Part shown: positions 1 to 6,612 of the stretch, piece after piece | Position numbering within the stretch: the first letter of the stretch is position 1 | Layout of the letters: each line of letters begins with the position of its first letter | Assembly: GCA_046732855.1 (NCBI GenBank) | Contig: JBKPNX010000130.1 | Coordinates: 1 to 18,113 of the forward strand | DNA from: JBKPNX01 sp046732855 | GTDB taxonomy: Bacteria; Pseudomonadota; Alphaproteobacteria; Geminicoccales; Geminicoccaceae | Reading direction: 5' to 3' | DNA length: 18,113 nt | Translations under genes and position numbers: made by a program | Notes under the pieces: generated by a model | What the model was told of the DNA's origin: nothing | Seen by the model: the letters and a program-made list of their open reading frames with translations, nothing else | Databases searched by the model: none

Positions 1-212
1 TCGTTGGCAAGAAAGGCAGAGAACAGGCCGAAGAGGACAGCGACCGACGCGAAGAATGGGCCGGTGATGCCGATGCAGCTGGCGAAGAAAGGCCGCGCCG
101 GCGACAGATGCGTCAGCCATACGATCGCGGCCGCGATCAAATAGCCGAAGACGAAGGGGACGAGGATGACGGCCAGCGCGCCGCTACGCAGCCAAACATC
201 GATCATCGACAT
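1..212 (-). CDS. Partial membrane protein, DUF4239-like N-terminus
   Basis: This gene begins at an ATG on the minus strand and runs off the left edge, so only about 70 N-terminal residues are visible. They begin MSMIDVWLRSGALAVILVPF. There are two hydrophobic segments: residues 9-32, and a stretch around GPFFASVAVLFGLFSAF. The second stretch resembles the start of bestrophin-like DUF4239 proteins, which are integral membrane proteins of unclear function. A second ATG two codons downstream could also be the start. A purine-rich GGGGA lies upstream, rather far from the ATG. No promoter can be named. The family call rests on pattern resemblance only; the membrane nature is clear from the sequence. 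It lies inside the putative island, transcribed away from the neighbouring decayed genes. Confidence 0.55.
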   Translation of the reverse strand, partial: MSMIDVWLRSGALAVILVPFVFGYLIAAAIVWLTHLSPARPFFASCIGITGPFFASVAVLFGLFSAFLAN

Positions 213-787
213 TTAGACCGGGATTCCCCTTTGCCGGCTCCGAACGCGAATCATGCGTCGGTCGGCCGTATGAGGCAAGCGTCTGACGCCTCGACCCGCC
301 CGTGAGCCTGCCCACAGCCGCGATCTGAGGGTTGCGCTCCCAGTTGCCGTATCATTGGACGACTTTCGGTGGATCATGGAATGCAAAGTCGGCTCTGGGT
401 CAAAGCTTGCCGTCTCCCTGGTCCCGGGCAAAGGTCCGCTATCCGGCGTGAAGCCGAAGAAGCAGGTGAACAGCCGATAATTGGCCTTAAAGGTCGGCTT
501 GCTATTAGGAAGGCGGCCATGTCGAGGGTGGGCGTGCGATGGCTACACCCCGCGTTCGGGGCCGCTGCGGTCGGCGCGCTCGATGGCACGTAGGTGAAGT
601 AGGGACAGAGGCCCCTAGATCACAATAAGGAGGGTAACCAGAACTACTTTTGTTTTCGCTCTACTTCGCTAAGCGCTTGTTGCCACCATACTTATTCCGA
701 TCTGATGATACTCTCGCAGGCAGGTGAACATGATTCGAACCGTCCTTTTTACCGCCTGCCATACCGAACGGCCTCCCCTCCATCCCG
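213..787. other. Non-coding stretch, no gene recognised
   Basis: No open frame here has coding character or a recognisable protein. The part around 610-715 is less GC-rich than its surroundings and contains a purine-rich AAGGAGGG at about 627-634, but no plausible gene starts after it. The stretch separates a minus-strand membrane protein gene from the plus-strand remnants starting at 788. It probably holds the promoter of the former and decayed island DNA. Confidence 0.5.
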
Positions 788-971
788 ATGTCCCCCACCG
801 AGCGCCTCGACGAGGTGGCGCGCCTCCTCGCCCTTGGGTTCCTGCGGCTGCGCGCTCGACGTCAGAGGGAAAGCCAACGAACCGAACCACTTGAGGAGTT
901 TCGGACTGGACTTCCGCCGCGAAGGAAGCGTGTGTGGCACAGACGCCAGCGTCCAGAGAAGGCGCGCATGA
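788..971 (+). pseudogene. Frameshifted small ORF that precedes DUF2924 genes
   Basis: The frame starting at 788 reads MSPTERLDEVARLLALGFLR. This is the characteristic start of a short (about 60 aa) alphaproteobacterial protein of unknown function that is usually encoded just before DUF2924 genes. Around 855-860 the similarity moves to another frame, which continues DVRGKANEPN...SFGLDFRREGSVCG and ends at a TGA at 969-971. In that frame the stop overlaps the ATG of the next gene as ATGA, the arrangement expected for a coupled pair. In the original frame no stop occurs before the next gene. A small indel near 858 is the simplest explanation. The family resemblance is recalled, not searched. Confidence 0.5.
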
Positions 972-1190
972 CCGCCACCTCACCGGTCCTGAAGCAGATC
1001 GCCGGCTGCCGAAGCTCAGCCAGGAAGAGCTGAAGGCGCTCTGGCGGGAGTATTTCGGGGTCGAGCCGCCCGCCTACCGCCGAGGCTTCCTGTTCCGCGG
1101 CCTCGCGCATCGCATTCAGGAGCTGACCTACGGCGGCCTGAAGCCGGCTTACCAGGCGCGGCTCGATGCGATGATCGAATGCACGGAGAG
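968..1190 (+). pseudogene. DUF2924 gene, frameshifted and truncated
   Basis: The start is ATG at 968 (MTATSPVLKQIA). Reading then shifts by a one-base indel near 1007-1010 into a frame giving LPKLSQEELKALWREYFGVE, then PPAYRRGFLFRGLAHRIQEL and YGGLKPAYQARLDAMIE. This is the conserved N-terminal core of DUF2924 proteins: the L-W-x-x-x-F-G motif, then LA-R-IQE and GGL. The 60-100 residues that normally follow are missing; similarity stops at about 1180, where a tRNA-like scrap begins. DUF2924 genes are typically found in mobile regions next to a serine recombinase. No recombinase is present here, which fits a decayed element. The function of DUF2924 is not established. Confidence 0.7.
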
Positions 1191-1764
1191 TGCCAGAGGA
1201 GGCCACCTTTCGCGCGCGAGCGCGCGCGGAGTTCGAGTCTCTGACTCTCGTATGTGCGCGAGGAAACGCTGGCTGGGAGATTCCCGTCCGCTCGACACGC
1301 GCCGATCACTTGCCGGCGCGCCGTTGCAGGTGCTCACCAGTTCGACGCCAAGCATCGCGTTGCGCCTGGTTGCGCTGACGAAGCGCGTTTATGCCCATCC
1401 GATAGGGCCAGAGCGGGCACGTGGAAATAACGAGAGCGTCTGGTAGGTCGGCATCTCGACGCCGACGGCCCCGGTCCCGTCATCGACGATCGTTCTGTCG
1501 GCGCCTCAAGCGCGATTTCGAGCAGGTCAGCGAGCATGCTCAGGACGATCACGTCGCATGGACGCAGTGTGGTATGTATCTAGACATTCGTGCTATACTG
1601 TCCAACGAAAGACGGACGATGCGGACGCCGGCAGCCGCGAACGGGCCGCACGCGCAGGCTCGCATATGCCCCGACTCAAGATGGATGGCATGATAGGCGC
1701 CCGCACCCAAGGGCCGGCATACTCGCGCCGGCATCCCGCCCTTGACACCTGAGGACCATGAGCC
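1191..1764. other. Non-coding or heavily decayed island DNA
   Basis: No convincing gene is visible. Positions 1211-1228 hold an alternating CG tract that can form a 7-bp hairpin with a GAGC loop. A TATACT at about 1594-1599 resembles a -10 box, but no good -35 box sits at the usual spacing. The short frame from 1619 (MRTPAAANGPHAQARICPDS) faintly recalls the start of a DUF1778-type antitoxin but stops after 24 codons. I regard it as unproven. Confidence 0.4.
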
Positions 1765-2106
1765 ATGACGCTGGCAACAGAGACCGAGGCGCCGATCGCT
1801 CTAAATGACCGCTGGCGCGTTACCTCTGACAACATGCAGTGGATCATCCAGAGACGCCGCAGGCGCGGAACGTGGGAGGGCGTCGTCTTCTGCCAAACCA
1901 GGGCTGGCCTGATGGCGAACATCGGGTACGAGGTGTTCGGGATAGGCGCCGTCGGCCGCCATGCCCTCACCAGGCTGGAATCGCTGCCAAAACACCGCTA
2001 CCTCGCCCCCGCCTGCCAGGCCTCCCAAGACGCTCCGGCCCACCTCGAATCCCTGCGCGCCATTGCCGCATGTGCGAACCTCAGTCCGGCCGACTCGGCA
2101 GCGTGA
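1765..2106 (+). CDS. Small hypothetical protein of mobile regions
   Basis: This is a 113-residue protein starting at ATG 1765, with a GAGG motif about 10 bases upstream. Its N-terminal two thirds contain NDRWRVTSDNMQWIIQRRRR, then WEGVVFCQTRAGLMANI and a C-terminal LTRLESLP. The pattern DRWR...MQWI followed by a basic stretch, a W-x-x-x-x-F/Y-C motif, a 'TR-x-x-L' motif and 'L-x-x-LP' is familiar from small uncharacterised proteins near DUF2924 and recombinase genes in alphaproteobacterial islands. It has no signal peptide, membrane segment or known catalytic motif. The tail after residue 80 is Ala-rich and may be variable. It may be the only intact gene left in this end of the island. Function unknown. 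Confidence 0.6.
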   Translation: MTLATETEAPIALNDRWRVTSDNMQWIIQRRRRRGTWEGVVFCQTRAGLMANIGYEVFGIGAVGRHALTRLESLPKHRYLAPACQASQDAPAHLESLRAIAACANLSPADSAA

Positions 2107-2259
2107 TTGGCCGTTGCATAGGCTGCGCCTGATTGCGAGAACAGGAACCGCCCTGCCGCGCCATCGCTTGAGTGTCGAAGAGCCCTCCAGCATCTACGAA
2201 TGGCTCTCGTCGCACCAGCCGACACGCTGCCCGCCAACCTCACGCGGCATCGACCTGCC

Positions 2260-2422
2260 GTTCCTCGAATAGAGGAGCGAGTTGCGCGCATCCATCGGCA
2301 GGCAAATCGCAGACCACATCGCACGGGCGTGGCCGACAAGTCGTTCCTCGAGAGAGGAGCGAGTTGCGCGCATCCATCGGCAGGCAAATCGCAGACCACA
2401 TCGCGCGGGCGTGGCCGACAAG
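2260..2422. repeat. Tandem duplication, 83-bp and 82-bp units
   Basis: Two adjacent, almost identical copies lie at 2260-2342 and 2343-2422 plus two bases. They share the block GTTGCGCGCATCCATCGGCA, the next stretch through CAAATCGCAGACCACATCGC, and GGGCGTGGCCGACAAG. Differences are a one-base indel near the start (CGAATAGAGG against CGAGAGAGG) and one A/G change (GCACGGG against GCGCGGG). Because the first unit is not a multiple of three, the copies lie in different frames, which argues against a coding repeat. The spacer from 2107 to 2590 otherwise shows no gene. Confidence 0.85.
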
Positions 2423-2590
2423 CCCGCCTAGGCAGCAAGTTCAATAAGGCGGTTTCTGATAACGCCGGGTTGCACCACCCCGGTAGACGTTTGGGGTTTC
2501 GGCCTGGGTGGCGATTAGGTCAGGGCCTCCAGCCGCCCACCCGCTTCGCCAAACCCACCCCGCCCATGCCGCCCTTGCCAGGCCGCCTCG

Positions 2591-2653
2591 ACGGTAGCGT
2601 GCGGCTGATTCGTAATCAGTAGGTCGGAGGTTCGAATCCTCTCTCCGGCACCA
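2591..2653 (+). repeat. tRNA-Thr(CGU) 3' fragment, probable att site
   Basis: Positions 2604-2653 reproduce the 3' part of a tRNA. The anticodon stem is GCTGA/TCAGT (2604-2608, 2616-2620) with anticodon CGT at 2611-2613. A TψC arm GGAGG-TTCGAAT-CCTCT follows (2627-2643), then the acceptor strand CTCCGGC, a discriminator A and encoded CCA at 2651-2653. The matching 5' acceptor strand GCCGGAG is missing; the upstream GCCAGGC pairs poorly and no proper D-arm forms, though CGGTAG at 2592-2597 may be residual. A 3' tRNA fragment next to decayed mobile genes is the usual scar of a tRNA-targeting integrase. The island would lie to the left and the intact tRNA-Thr gene beyond the window. Confidence 0.7.
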
Positions 2654-2842
2654 AAAATCAATGCCCTGATCGATACCGAAGCAACGGCCAGCGATCACAT
2701 CGCAGTCAATAGACCGGCTGGCGGATGACCAGGTCAGGGGCCGCCCCGATCGCGCCGGGCGAGTTAGACTGGCCCGGTTCAGGCCCTGTTCGCGCGCCAT
2801 GGAAGTCGGCCGCACCGAGTGCGCCGAAGTCGCGTACGCCTG

Positions 2843-4252
2843 CTATCCCTTCTCTGGGATCCCGCGGCTGAGGGCGGCGCCGACAATGCCGGCGAGCGCA
2901 ACCATCGTCAGCACCGCGCCGAACCCGCCCAACGCGAAGGCGATGGCGCCCCCGGCAACGCCGCTGCTGCCGCCAAGAAAGGTGCAGGCGTTGACAATGC
3001 CCGAACCCTGCCCCGCTTGCGCGGGCGAAAGAGCCGACATCGCCAGCCGCGGTGCCGAGGCATAAGGCACGGCCAGACCGGTGCCCATCACGAACAACCC
3101 GATCCAAAGGAGGATCATCCCGCCGTCCGCAATGGCTACGCCGATGATGGCGCTGGCGAGCGCGATCAGCGCCATGCCACCCGCCATGGCGTGGCGCAGC
3201 CCGAGCCGCGCCACCACGGTGGAAGCTGACACGGCGAGCGCAAGCAGCGCCGCGCTCAGCGGCAGCAGCGTGGCGCCCGCCTCCAGCGCGCTGAGACCGA
3301 GTCCTTCCCGGCTCTGTGCGTAGAGGTTGAAGTAGAGCAGCAGGCTCATGATGCTGAACATCGACAGCGAGCCGATGGCCACGCCCATGACGAACCCCCG
3401 CCGCGCGAAGAAACTCAGGTCGACCAGCGGCGCCTCGGCACGCCCCTCCACGGACAGCAGCAGGACCAACGTGGCCGCCGCCAGCACGAACGGGCCGATG
3501 ACGGGGAGTGGTGCCGACCTTACGTGCGGCACGGCGTTCAGCCCGAAGACCAGCGCCACCATGAACGTAGCCAGCAAAATGAAGCCGATCCAGTCCGTGC
3601 GCCGGCCTTGCGTACCGCCGGCGCGAGTGGTCGCCAGGCCTGCGGAGGCCATGCCGGCAACGGCGACGAACATGAGCAGGGCGTTGAGCCAGAAGATCGC
3701 GCGCCAGCCTGTTAAGTGGGTGAGCGCGCCGCCCAGCAGCGGCCCGATGCTGAAGCCGAGCATCAGGAACCCGGTCCAAGCGCCAATCGCTGCTGCCCTG
3801 CGCTCCGGCGCCGCGCTGGTGTCGACCGCGGCCAGGGTGCACGGCACCGCAAACGCTGCGGCGAAGCCCTGCAAGGTCCGTCCGGCCAGCAGCGCAGCGG
3901 GTGTATCGGCAATGGCAATGATGCAGGACGCGACGCCGAACAGCGCTAATCCGACCATCGATGCCAGCCGCGCGCCAAACCGGTCCGCCGCCTGGCCGCC
4001 GAGCACGATGCAGGCCGCGGCGGCGATCAGATAGGCATTGACCGCCCATTGCACGCCGGCCGAGCTGAGAAAAAGCTCGGTCTGCATCGTCGGCAAGGCG
4101 GCCATGATCGCCGTGCCGTTGGCGCCGACCGCCAGCATCGCCAGACAGGAGGACCACAGGACGGACACGAACCCTGGTCGCTGGTTGGCGCCGAGGATCA
4201 CGTCACATGCCAACTGAGCCGAGCTTCTTCGGATGGCGCTGCTTCCCGGCAC
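2843..4252 (-). CDS. MFS transporter, DHA2 (EmrB/QacA-like) family
   Basis: This 469-residue protein has about 14 hydrophobic segments, as in the 14-helix DHA2 branch of the major facilitator superfamily (proton-coupled drug or metabolite exporters of the inner membrane). Segment 1 contains NGTAIMAALPTMQTEL. A motif-A-like loop is GGQAADRFGARLAS, followed by GRTLQGFAAAFAVPCTL. The antiporter motif C region reads GFLMLGFSIGPLLGGALTHL and is followed by GWRAIFWLN, a DHA2 hallmark. The substrate cannot be read from sequence. The start used is a GTG; residues 1-28 are polar and unlike the family, so translation may begin further in, for example at GTG 4201 or GTG 4168, with no strong Shine-Dalgarno site to decide. 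It is the first chromosomal-looking gene right of the tRNA-Thr scar and is transcribed toward it. Confidence 0.85.
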   Translation of the reverse strand: MPGSSAIRRSSAQLACDVILGANQRPGFVSVLWSSCLAMLAVGANGTAIMAALPTMQTELFLSSAGVQWAVNAYLIAAAACIVLGGQAADRFGARLASMVGLALFGVASCIIAIADTPAALLAGRTLQGFAAAFAVPCTLAAVDTSAAPERRAAAIGAWTGFLMLGFSIGPLLGGALTHLTGWRAIFWLNALLMFVAVAGMASAGLATTRAGGTQGRRTDWIGFILLATFMVALVFGLNAVPHVRSAPLPVIGPFVLAAATLVLLLSVEGRAEAPLVDLSFFARRGFVMGVAIGSLSMFSIMSLLLYFNLYAQSREGLGLSALEAGATLLPLSAALLALAVSASTVVARLGLRHAMAGGMALIALASAIIGVAIADGGMILLWIGLFVMGTGLAVPYASAPRLAMSALSPAQAGQGSGIVNACTFLGGSSGVAGGAIAFALGGFGAVLTMVALAGIVGAALSRGIPEKG

Positions 4253-4389
4253 GATGGTCGTCCCGCAACCCGCGTAGGGCAGCGGGAACGCCCAGCGCGG
4301 CCGCCGCCACGCGCGGCTGGAACGGTCGTCGGGCGCTCAATGCGCCTGTGCGGCTGGCGTCAACAGGGTCTGGCGAGCTTCGGTCCATA

Positions 4390-4510
4390 GCTTTCCCGTC
4401 GCCTTCGGCTTTCCCGTCGCCTTCGGCTTTCCCTTCGCCTTCGGCTTTCCCTTCGCCTTCGGCTTTCCCTTCGCCTTCGGCTTTCCCTTCGCCTTCGGCT
4501 TTCCCGTCGC
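4390..4510. repeat. 18-bp minisatellite, about 6.7 copies
   Basis: Six full units of 18 bp (GCTTTCCCTTCGCCTTCG or GCTTTCCCGTCGCCTTCG) run from 4390 to 4497, followed by a 13-base partial copy. Units 1, 2 and 7 carry CCCGTC; units 3 to 6 carry CCCTTC. The two variants are therefore in blocks, with the G form at both ends, as expected from unequal exchange within the array. Because 18 is a multiple of three, most frames stay open across the array. On the minus strand it would encode KPKAKG or KAEGEG repeats and on the plus strand AFPSPS repeats. None is supported as a gene. It lies in the divergent spacer between the MFS gene and pcm. Confidence 0.9.
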
Positions 4511-4630
4511 TCTGACCGTCAAGTCGCCGGCGCGGCGATTCTCGTGTCTTGGCGGCAGGTCGGGGCATGCTACTCTTGAACCGACCGACATTACTGAGGC
4601 CGCGGACCAGTTTCACCAGGGCAATTGCCT

Positions 4631-5299
4631 ATGAAAGAAGAGCACTTCGCCATCCTGCGCCGGCACATGGTCGAGGTGATCGGGATCTACGTCGACCTTG
4701 CCGGTGACGACCTTGGCAGGGCGTCCCTCGATGAGCGGGTGTTGGCGGCAATGGGTCAGGTCCCACGCCACGCCTTCGTCCCGCCGTCCCTGGCGCGGCA
4801 CGCTTATCAGGACATGCCGCTACCGATTGGCTTCGACAAGACGATCTCGCAACCCTTCATGGTCGCCGTCATGACCGATCTGCTGGAGCCGCGGCCGGAC
4901 GACGTGGTGCTCGAGATCGGAACCGGGCTTGGCTATCAGGCGGCCGTTCTCAGCCAACTCGTCGGTCGGGTATGGAGCGTCGAAATCATCGAGGAGCTCG
5001 CGGTCGAGGCCGAGTCGCGGCTGCGCCAGCTCGGGTACGACAACGTCGGCGTCCACATCGGCGACGGCTCCCTCGGCTGGGTGGAACATGCGCCCTACGA
5101 CAAGATCATCGTCACGGCGGCGGCCGAGCTGGTGCCTCCGGCCTTGCTGCAGCAGCTCAGACCGGGAGGCCGGATGGTGCTGCCGGCCAGGCTGGCCGAG
5201 GAGCAGAAGTTGACGGTGGTGGAGAAGGACGCCGGGGGTCGAGCCCATATTGAAGAGCTGATGCCCGTCCAGTTCGGTCTGCTCGAGACCGTGCGGTGA
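4631..5299 (+). CDS. pcm: Protein-L-isoaspartate O-methyltransferase
   Basis: This 222-residue enzyme belongs to the PCMT family. It transfers a methyl group from S-adenosylmethionine to abnormal L-isoaspartyl residues so that aged proteins can be repaired; it acts in the cytosol. The substrate-binding segment is KTISQPFMVAVMTDLL (residues 70-85). Motif I, which binds the cofactor, is VVLEIGTGLGYQAAVL (92-107), with the acidic post-I residue in VWSVEI (114-119). Further motifs are GDGSLGW (144-150), YDKIIVTAAAELVP (156-169) and LRPGGRMVLP (176-185). Length matches the bacterial family. ATG 4631 is preferred over TTG 4625 because AGGG at 4617-4620 is about 10 bases away. The gene stands alone and converges on the racemase gene, with a 58-bp spacer holding a 6-bp GCGGTG/CACCGC dyad but no T-run. 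Confidence 0.93.
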   Translation: MKEEHFAILRRHMVEVIGIYVDLAGDDLGRASLDERVLAAMGQVPRHAFVPPSLARHAYQDMPLPIGFDKTISQPFMVAVMTDLLEPRPDDVVLEIGTGLGYQAAVLSQLVGRVWSVEIIEELAVEAESRLRQLGYDNVGVHIGDGSLGWVEHAPYDKIIVTAAAELVPPALLQQLRPGGRMVLPARLAEEQKLTVVEKDAGGRAHIEELMPVQFGLLETVR

Positions 5300-5357
5300 A
5301 GACGGCCGACCACCGCGGCAAGCTACTGGTCGACGAGGAACTGCCGGTAAAGCCCGA

Positions 5358-6122
5358 TCACTCCGATCGGAGGCGTTGCACCGTGGGACGGCGAGGAGCG
5401 AGATAGTCGAGGTCGCCGGCGTAGGCCTTGGCGAGCGGATAGGCGAGATCGCCATGCTTGCTGGTGCCAAGCCCGAGGGCAACGAGGGCCTCGGCGAACT
5501 TTACCGCCGCGACCACCCCGTCGATCACCGGCGCACCGAGCTCGCGCGCAAGGGCCGCGGGCAGATCGGCCATGCCGGCGCAGCCGAGCACGACAGCCCC
5601 TGAGCCATCCTCCGCGAGCGCGCGCCGGCATTGCTCGACGATCGCGCGCCGCGCGTCCGAGCCCTCGTCCTCGAGGTCCAGCACGGCGAGGTCCGTCGCG
5701 CGCACCCGGCGGCAGAAGCGGCCCATACCGTACGCGTCGACCAGATGCTCGGCGATGATGCGGGTCCGCTCGAGCGTGGTGACGATCGAGAAGCCGGTGG
5801 CGATCATGCTCGCCGCGTGCATCGCCGCCTCGGCGATGCCGAGCACAGGCCCACTCGCGATCTCGCGCGCCGCCAGCAGCCCCGGGTCGCCGAAACAGGC
5901 GATGACGTAGGCGTCGATCCCCTCGGCCTCGCCGGCATGGATCGCTTCTAGCAGACCGATCACGCTGACCGCCTCGTCGTAGTGACCCTCGATCGACGCC
6001 GGCCCCTTCCGGGGATTGACCGCGATGATTTCAGTGCCGGGCGCGGCCACCGCCTCGGCCGCCATGCCGATCTTGCGGGTCATGCTCGCGGTGGTGTTGG
6101 GATTTATCACTTTGATACGCAT
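5358..6122 (-). CDS. Hydantoin/allantoin racemase (Asp/Glu racemase family)
   Basis: This 254-residue protein is of the aspartate/glutamate/hydantoin racemase family, which inverts a chiral carbon using two cysteines and no cofactor. It begins MRIKVINPNTTASMT, the usual start of hydantoin racemases. Both catalytic cysteines are present: Cys76 in IACFGDPG and Cys181 in LGCAGMADLP. The same positions are known to be catalytic in the Sinorhizobium meliloti hydantoin racemase. The NPNT motif and the C-terminal DGVVAAVKFAEALV are also typical. Related enzymes act on 5-substituted hydantoins (HyuE) or allantoin (HpxA). Beside pucG and the oxamate carbamoyltransferase genes, allantoin, itself a hydantoin, is the more likely substrate; that is inference. 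The gene diverges from the ABC transporter operon across a 490-bp spacer, so the two may share regulation. Confidence 0.88.
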   Translation of the reverse strand: MRIKVINPNTTASMTRKIGMAAEAVAAPGTEIIAVNPRKGPASIEGHYDEAVSVIGLLEAIHAGEAEGIDAYVIACFGDPGLLAAREIASGPVLGIAEAAMHAASMIATGFSIVTTLERTRIIAEHLVDAYGMGRFCRRVRATDLAVLDLEDEGSDARRAIVEQCRRALAEDGSGAVVLGCAGMADLPAALARELGAPVIDGVVAAVKFAEALVALGLGTSKHGDLAYPLAKAYAGDLDYLAPRRPTVQRLRSE

Positions 6123-6612
6123 CGCGGTTCCTCCTCCGCTCGCTTCGCGGGCTCGGCGACCTCGGGCGGGGCAAGCAGTTCGCCCGGCTCGATGATGGCT
6201 CGACGGCGTGCTCGCCAGATCATGCGCTTCTGCGGATCAAGCGAGCGCCTGACGGCAGGCACCGCCGGGCTCGCCCTTTAGCCGCGGAACTGCTCGACGT
6301 GGCGTCGTCTGCGCACAACGACAGCCTCGCTCCGTCGCGATGCCCGACCCGACGGCCAACCGGCCACGTCGGCCACCGGCAGGATAGGCGGTCCCGGATC
6401 CGCCGTATACAAAGCTCTCTTGCATCATCCGCAACGCTCGTGTTTCGATGGCGGCGAGAACGCGCGGCGCCCTCCGTCTACCAGGCATGACGACGGACGC
6501 GAGGCGGGGGCCTGCGTGCTCGATCCGGGCGGCGGCAGCTGCGGCCAGGGCAGAGGCCAGGCCGCTCCGCCTGGCAAAGAACGTCGTTTCGACGCGAACA
6601 GAGGAGGCCGAC
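6123..6612. promoter_or_regulatory. Divergent spacer, racemase and ABC operon
   Basis: This 490-bp spacer separates divergent genes and should hold both promoters. No gene is credible inside it. A GTATAC core palindrome at 6405-6410, in the context CCGTATACAAAG, matches the right half of TTGTATACAA-type operators used by many FadR/GntR-family regulators of catabolic operons, but the left half is degraded. No clear -35/-10 pair is seen. A strong AGAGGAGG ribosome binding site at about 6599-6606 serves the binding-protein gene at 6613. Confidence 0.35.

Noticed and set aside
1619..1693. Possible start of a DUF1778-like antitoxin
   Set aside because: The frame ends after 24 codons, no toxin gene is nearby, and the similarity is too short to support.
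2441..2815. Minus-strand open frame containing CRREDSNLRPTDYESA
   Set aside because: This peptide is the well-known false product of reading a tRNA gene backwards. It is the antisense of the tRNA-Thr fragment.
2706..4157. 483-codon minus-strand frame overlapping the MFS gene
   Set aside because: Arg-rich, low-complexity composition without membrane segments; the overlapping frame at 2843-4252 encodes a clear MFS transporter.
5293..5316. GCGGTG/CACCGC dyad between pcm and the racemase gene as a terminator
   Set aside because: The 6-bp stem has a 12-base loop and no T-run on either strand.
5361..5372. Perfect palindrome CTCCGATCGGAG
   Set aside because: It lies within the last codons of the racemase gene and can arise by chance in GC-rich coding DNA.
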